Shown here in pieces: positions 5,730-8,313 of a DNA stretch of 8,313 nucleotides. Each line of letters opens with the position of its first letter. Position 1 is the stretch's first letter. The position numbers and the translations under genes are program-made. This stretch comes from Treponema sp. (lineage in GTDB: Bacteria; Spirochaetota; Spirochaetia; Treponematales; Breznakiellaceae), in contig JAISTO010000114.1 in NCBI GenBank assembly GCA_031272575.1, positions 1 to 8,313 on the forward strand, read 5' to 3'. The notes beneath the pieces were generated by a model. The model did no database searches, was not told the origin of the DNA, and saw nothing but the letters and a program-made list of their open reading frames with translations.

Positions 5730-7490
5730 TTAGCCGACCTCGGCCAGTGGCTGCTGCGAGGCTACCTGGGTGCCGGTGGACACGAGGAAGTGCACTTTCC
5801 CCGCGCTCGCGGCCTTTATTTCCAGTTCCATCTTCATCGATTCAAGGATGATGACCGTGTCGCCCTCCTTGACCGCGCCGCCTTCCGCCGCCGCGTAGCG
5901 CAGCACCGTGCCCGCCACCGGCGCCAGGATAGCGGCACCGCTGCCTGACGGGGCCGACGCCGCCGGCGCCGGAGCGCCGCCCGCTGCCGGAGCGCCGCCT
6001 GACGCGGGCGCGATAGCCACGGTGCCTGCCGGCGCCACCACGACGTTGTAGTTCACCCCGTCAACATTGACCGAGTACTTGGACGCGGAGCCCGCGCCCG
6101 CCGGAGCCGCGGGGGCGGCCTTCACCACAAAGGACGCGGAATCCACCGGGCCCTTGTCGCGGTTCTTGAAGAACTCGGGCGCCACCTTGGGGAACATCGC
6201 GAAACTGAGGATGTCCTCCGGGCTCTTCGCGCCGGCCTTCTTCGCCTCGTCCGCGATCTTGTCATACTCGTTGGCGATCTTGTCCGCGGGGCGGCAAGAG
6301 AGCGCCTCGTCGTACTTCATCTGCGCGAGCGCCTTCTTTCGCAGGTCAGCGTTCACCTCGGCCGGGGTCGCGCCGTAGCGCCCCGTGACCAGGTCCGCGG
6401 TCTCGTTCGTGATCTTGTTGTAGCGGCCGAAGAGCACGTTGAACACGGCCTGGGTCCCCACGATCTGGCTGGTGGGCGTGACCAGCGGGACATAGCCGCA
6501 GTCCTTCTGGACTACCGCGATTTCCTTCAGCACCTCGTCGATTTTGCTGGAAGCGCCCTGCTCCTTCAACTGGTTTTCCATGTTGGAGAGCATACCCCCG
6601 GGCACCTGGCTCACGAGGATGCGCGTGTCCGCGCCCAGGAAACTGGACTCGAACTTCGCGTACTTTTTGCGCACCTCGCGGAAGTACGCGGCGATTTCGA
6701 GCAGCAGTTTGATGTCCAGGCCCGTATCGTATTCGGTGCCTTTGAACATCTCGACCACGGTTTCCGTGGGGCTGTGACTCGTCCCCATCGACATGGACGA
6801 GATCGTCGTGTCGAGAATCTCCGCGCCGGCCTCCGCGGCCTTGAGCAGCGTCGCGACCGAAAGACCGGTGGTGGCGTGCGAGTGAATTTCGACCGGCAGG
6901 TTGACCTTTGCCTTTATCGCCTTGACAAGATCGAAGGTCTCGTAAGGCTTTAAGAGGCCGGACATATCCTTTATGCAGATCGAATCCGCGCCGAACTCCG
7001 CGTAGCGCTTCGCCAGGTCCGCGTACACTTCTTTCGTGTGGTACGGGGTCGTGGCGTACGAGATCGCCATCTGCACGTGCTTGCCGGTTTTTTTGGCCGC
7101 TTTTGACGCGCGGTCCAGGTTGCGGGGATCGTTGCAGGCGTCGAAGATGCGGAACACGTCCACACCGTTCTTCGCGGCCGCTTCGACGAAGCGATCCACC
7201 ACATCGTCCGCATAGTGCCGGTACCCGAGCAGGTTCTGCCCGCGCAGGAGCATCATGATCGGGGTGTGGGGCAGCGCCTTTTTGAGTGAGCGCAGGCGCT
7301 CCCAGGGGTCCTCGTTGAGGAAGCGGAGACAGGAATCGAAGGTAGCGCCCCCCCACGCCTCCAGCGCGAAAAAGCCCGCCTTGTCGAGATTGGCGCAGGC
7401 GGGAAGCATATCCGCGGTGGTCATACGGGTGGCAAAGAGCGATTGGTGCGCATCCCGCAGGACGAGGTCAGTAAGTTTGACTTTTGCCAT
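5730..7490 (-). CDS. oadA: Oxaloacetate decarboxylase, alpha subunit (carboxyltransferase + biotin carrier)
   Basis: This cytoplasmic subunit moves the carboxyl group of oxaloacetate to its own biotin, releasing pyruvate. The 586-residue protein has an HMGL-like carboxyltransferase barrel at its N terminus with RDAHQS (12-17). D13, K174 (in CIKDMSG), H203 and H205 (in IHSHATTG) are the expected metal-site residues; they sit at a constant offset of four from the Klebsiella D17, K178, H207 and H209. A conserved PYC/OADA helical domain follows to about residue 450. Two Ala/Pro/Gly-rich linkers (about 458-469 and 485-518) flank a short segment and lead to the biotinyl domain, with K553 in ESMKMELE as the biotinylated lysine. 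A TAGGAG sequence joins the oadG stop and the ribosome site, 6 nt before the ATG. A pyruvate carboxylase B subunit would look similar, but adjacent oadG and oadB support the decarboxylase. Confidence 0.95.
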   Translation of the reverse strand: MAKVKLTDLVLRDAHQSLFATRMTTADMLPACANLDKAGFFALEAWGGATFDSCLRFLNEDPWERLRSLKKALPHTPIMMLLRGQNLLGYRHYADDVVDRFVEAAAKNGVDVFRIFDACNDPRNLDRASKAAKKTGKHVQMAISYATTPYHTKEVYADLAKRYAEFGADSICIKDMSGLLKPYETFDLVKAIKAKVNLPVEIHSHATTGLSVATLLKAAEAGAEILDTTISSMSMGTSHSPTETVVEMFKGTEYDTGLDIKLLLEIAAYFREVRKKYAKFESSFLGADTRILVSQVPGGMLSNMENQLKEQGASSKIDEVLKEIAVVQKDCGYVPLVTPTSQIVGTQAVFNVLFGRYNKITNETADLVTGRYGATPAEVNADLRKKALAQMKYDEALSCRPADKIANEYDKIADEAKKAGAKSPEDILSFAMFPKVAPEFFKNRDKGPVDSASFVVKAAPAAPAGAGSASKYSVNVDGVNYNVVVAPAGTVAIAPASGGAPAAGGAPAPAASAPSGSGAAILAPVAGTVLRYAAAEGGAVKEGDTVIILESMKMELEIKAASAGKVHFLVSTGTQVASQQPLAEVG

Positions 7491-7499
7491 AGTGATCTC

Positions 7500-7748
7500 C
7501 TACTTCCGTTCCGATTCGTACGTGTTTACCGCCGCGGTGATAGCGGCAGCCACCGCCGCGGCCCGCGCCGGACTTGCGGCCGCGGGCGCCGGCGTCGGCG
7601 CGGTTACGTCTTTGTCCGCGCCCAGTGCGTGAACAATCTTTCCCATGAGGGTAACGCAGATGATCATCACCACAAGGAAGCCGAATACGACCCCCATACC
7701 GAGCAGTGTGAGCACGCCGCTTTGACCCAGCATATCGAAAATGGTCAT
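7500..7748 (-). CDS. oadG: Oxaloacetate decarboxylase, gamma subunit
   Basis: This small membrane subunit assembles the pump by linking OadA to OadB. The 82-residue product has one transmembrane helix at about 11-36 containing LGMGVVFGFLVVMI, then an Ala/Pro-rich linker (about 49-67) and a short C-terminal helix AAAITAAVNTYESERK. This matches the usual size and plan of OadG, whose sequence is otherwise poorly conserved. Some homologues bind a metal through histidines near the C terminus; none are present here. AAAGGAG precedes the ATG by 5 nt. It is the first gene of the operon, 9 bp ahead of oadA. Confidence 0.88.
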   Translation of the reverse strand: MTIFDMLGQSGVLTLLGMGVVFGFLVVMIICVTLMGKIVHALGADKDVTAPTPAPAAASPARAAAVAAAITAAVNTYESERK

Positions 7749-7778
7749 AGTTTCTCCTTTGAAACGTTTGATGGGGAT

Positions 7779-7807
7779 AGCCTAGCGGAAAGAGGGGGAA
7801 GTGTCAA
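7779..7807 (-). promoter_or_regulatory. Predicted promoter of the oadGAB operon
   Basis: On the minus strand a consensus -35 box TTGACA (7807-7802) is followed by a 17-bp spacer and a weak -10 box TAGGCT (7784-7779). The start of transcription would lie near 7772, giving a leader of about 23 nt that contains the oadG ribosome site. Unlike the other two predicted promoters at gene starts, this one leaves room for a normal leader. Confidence 0.5.
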
Positions 7808-7810
7808 GAG

Positions 7811-7830
7811 GCGCGGCAGCGCAGCCGCGC
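7811..7830. repeat. GC-rich inverted repeat upstream of the oad promoter
   Basis: GCGCGGC (7811-7817) and GCCGCGC (7824-7830) form a perfect 7-bp stem with a 6-nt loop, 3 bp beyond the -35 box of the oad promoter. It could be an operator or simply part of the repeat-rich spacer. Confidence 0.5.
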
Positions 7831-7838
7831 GATGGCTT

Positions 7839-7866
7839 GTCATTCCGCGGATTGACCGCGGAATCT
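7839..7866 (+). repeat. Dispersed ATTCCGCG-family hairpin repeat
   Basis: ATTCCGCGG (7842-7850) pairs with CCGCGGAAT (7856-7864). The 28-bp unit matches positions 8-35 at 25 of 28 bases in the same orientation, and it shares 19 consecutive bases with the minus strand of the hairpin at 294-325. It is a single unit here, without the partner arm seen at the left end of the window. Confidence 0.7.
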
Positions 7867-7873
7867 ACTCTCG

Positions 7874-7951
7874 CGGGGCAGGGGGCGGCCGGTGAGACAT
7901 TCTCTCGCAAGGGGCGGGGGAACCTCTCCCTGCGGGGCAGGGGACGGCCGG
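7874..7951. repeat. G-rich direct repeats
   Basis: CGGGGCAGGGGGCGGCCGG (7874-7892) recurs at 7933-7951 with one base change (18 of 19). A looser related stretch, CTCGCAAGGGGCGGGGG, lies between them. Several runs of four or five G on the plus strand could allow a quadruplex with long loops. No coding sense is seen; the open frame through here has no ribosome site and a low-complexity product. Confidence 0.5.
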
Positions 7952-7978
7952 GGAAAATGACGCGGGATCGACCGGATT

Positions 7979-8112
7979 TAACCGCGAATTACGCGAATTA
8001 GGGGGAAAGGTATACCTTGCCCACAACTTCGTTGCTAACGAATTACGCGAATTATCACGAATACTTTTGTATTATTCGCGTTCATTCGCTCCATTCGCGT
8101 AATTCGCGGTTA
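7979..8112. repeat. 134-bp inverted-repeat element with internal duplication
   Basis: The first 20 bases (7979-7998) and last 20 bases (8093-8112) are perfect inverted copies. The 16-bp sequence CGAATTACGCGAATTA occurs at 7985-8000 and again at 8039-8054, bracketing a 38-bp block (8001-8038) that contains the perfect palindrome AAGGTATACCTT (8007-8018) and CAACTTCGTTG. A further hairpin, CGAATAC with GTATTATTCG, lies at about 8058-8080. The element looks like a non-coding dispersed repeat into which a small block was added with a target-like duplication. No gene is present. Confidence 0.7.
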
Positions 8113-8192
8113 CCTCCTAACCAGGCCACCCATGGCGCGGCGGGGCGTGTGTGCCTTACTGTTATGAGCGCAAAAATGGGTTACAGATAAGC

Positions 8193-8239
8193 ATACTATA
8201 GTGGAACAACTTGACAAGCAGTTGCTATTATAGTATAGT
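8193..8239 (+). promoter_or_regulatory. Promoter in an imperfect palindrome before the transposase
   Basis: ATACTATA (8193-8200) pairs with TATAGTAT (8229-8236), and inside it CAACT (8207-8211) pairs with AGTTG (8220-8224). Within this structure lie a consensus -35 box TTGACA (8211-8216), a 17-bp spacer and a -10 box TATAGT (8234-8239). The ATG at 8246 follows after 6 nt with no ribosome site, so the message would be leaderless. The palindrome could be the end of the insertion element or an operator. Confidence 0.65.
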
Positions 8240-8245
8240 GTCTAT

Positions 8246-8313
8246 ATGGCATACTCAATCGATACACGGGAGATAGCCCTGCGGTACTTGGAAACGCACA
8301 CCTATCAGAATAC
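8246..8313 (+). CDS. Probable IS630-type transposase, N-terminal fragment cut by window edge
   Basis: Only 22 codons are visible before the sequence ends. The opening MAYSIDTREIALRYLE followed by THTYQN resembles the helix-turn-helix start of IS630-family transposases, which often open with M-x-YS-x-D-x-R and a YIE-like motif. That resemblance is from memory and the stretch is short, so another helix-turn-helix protein is possible. A near-consensus promoter ends 6 nt before the ATG. Together with the palindrome upstream, this suggests the left part of an insertion sequence whose body lies outside the window. Confidence 0.5.
   Translation, partial: MAYSIDTREIALRYLETHTYQN

Noticed and set aside
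6346..7356. Minus-strand open frame of 336 codons within oadA
   Set aside because: It is a shifted frame of oadA with an Arg/Pro-rich product and no recognisable motif. oadA has all its catalytic residues in the other frame.
7801..8001. Plus-strand open frame of 66 codons in the repeat-rich spacer
   Set aside because: It runs through the dispersed hairpin and the G-rich direct repeats, has no ribosome site, and its product only reflects the repeats.
7839..8112. Possible CRISPR array because of several repeated units
   Set aside because: The repeats are of different types, are not regularly spaced, have no constant spacer length, and no cas gene is present.

Overview
This is a compact, GC-rich bacterial window with six complete protein genes, one partial gene at the right edge, and two repeat-filled intergenic stretches. 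The gene content (a membrane-anchored SurA/PrsA-type periplasmic protein and a sodium-pumping oxaloacetate decarboxylase) fits an anaerobic or fermentative diderm. A spirochaete is my best guess, but nothing here proves it.

From left to right: positions 1-353 hold no convincing gene, only a composite inverted-repeat element and a second hairpin of the same repeat family. On the minus strand follow a small membrane protein of unknown function (354-890) and, upstream and overlapping it, a bifunctional NAD(P)H-hydrate repair enzyme (884-2428). Facing it across about 107 bp is a membrane-anchored SurA/PrsA-like protein on the plus strand (2536-3570). The gap between them contains a 50-bp palindrome that carries the -35 boxes of two diverging promoters. 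Both promoters would give leaderless or nearly leaderless mRNAs.

The right half is a minus-strand operon read 7748 to 3567: oadG, oadA, oadB, then a DNA methyltransferase. OadA (carboxyltransferase plus biotin arm), OadB (membrane decarboxylase and Na+ channel) and OadG (small anchor) form the Na+ pump that decarboxylates oxaloacetate to pyruvate. The oad genes are tightly spaced with good Shine-Dalgarno sites, and a TTGACA promoter lies before oadG. The methyltransferase overlaps the end of oadB, is more A/T-rich than its neighbours in part, has no restriction partner in view and looks acquired. Its stop codon overlaps that of the convergent SurA-like gene.

Positions 7749-8245 hold the oad promoter and several repeat types, including a 134-bp element with perfect 20-bp inverted ends. 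The window ends in the first 22 codons of a probable IS630-type transposase, whose promoter sits in an imperfect palindrome and also predicts a leaderless message. No RNA gene or CRISPR array was seen. I found no convincing new multi-gene system; the best leads are the symmetrical leaderless promoter region and the methyltransferase attached to the oad operon.
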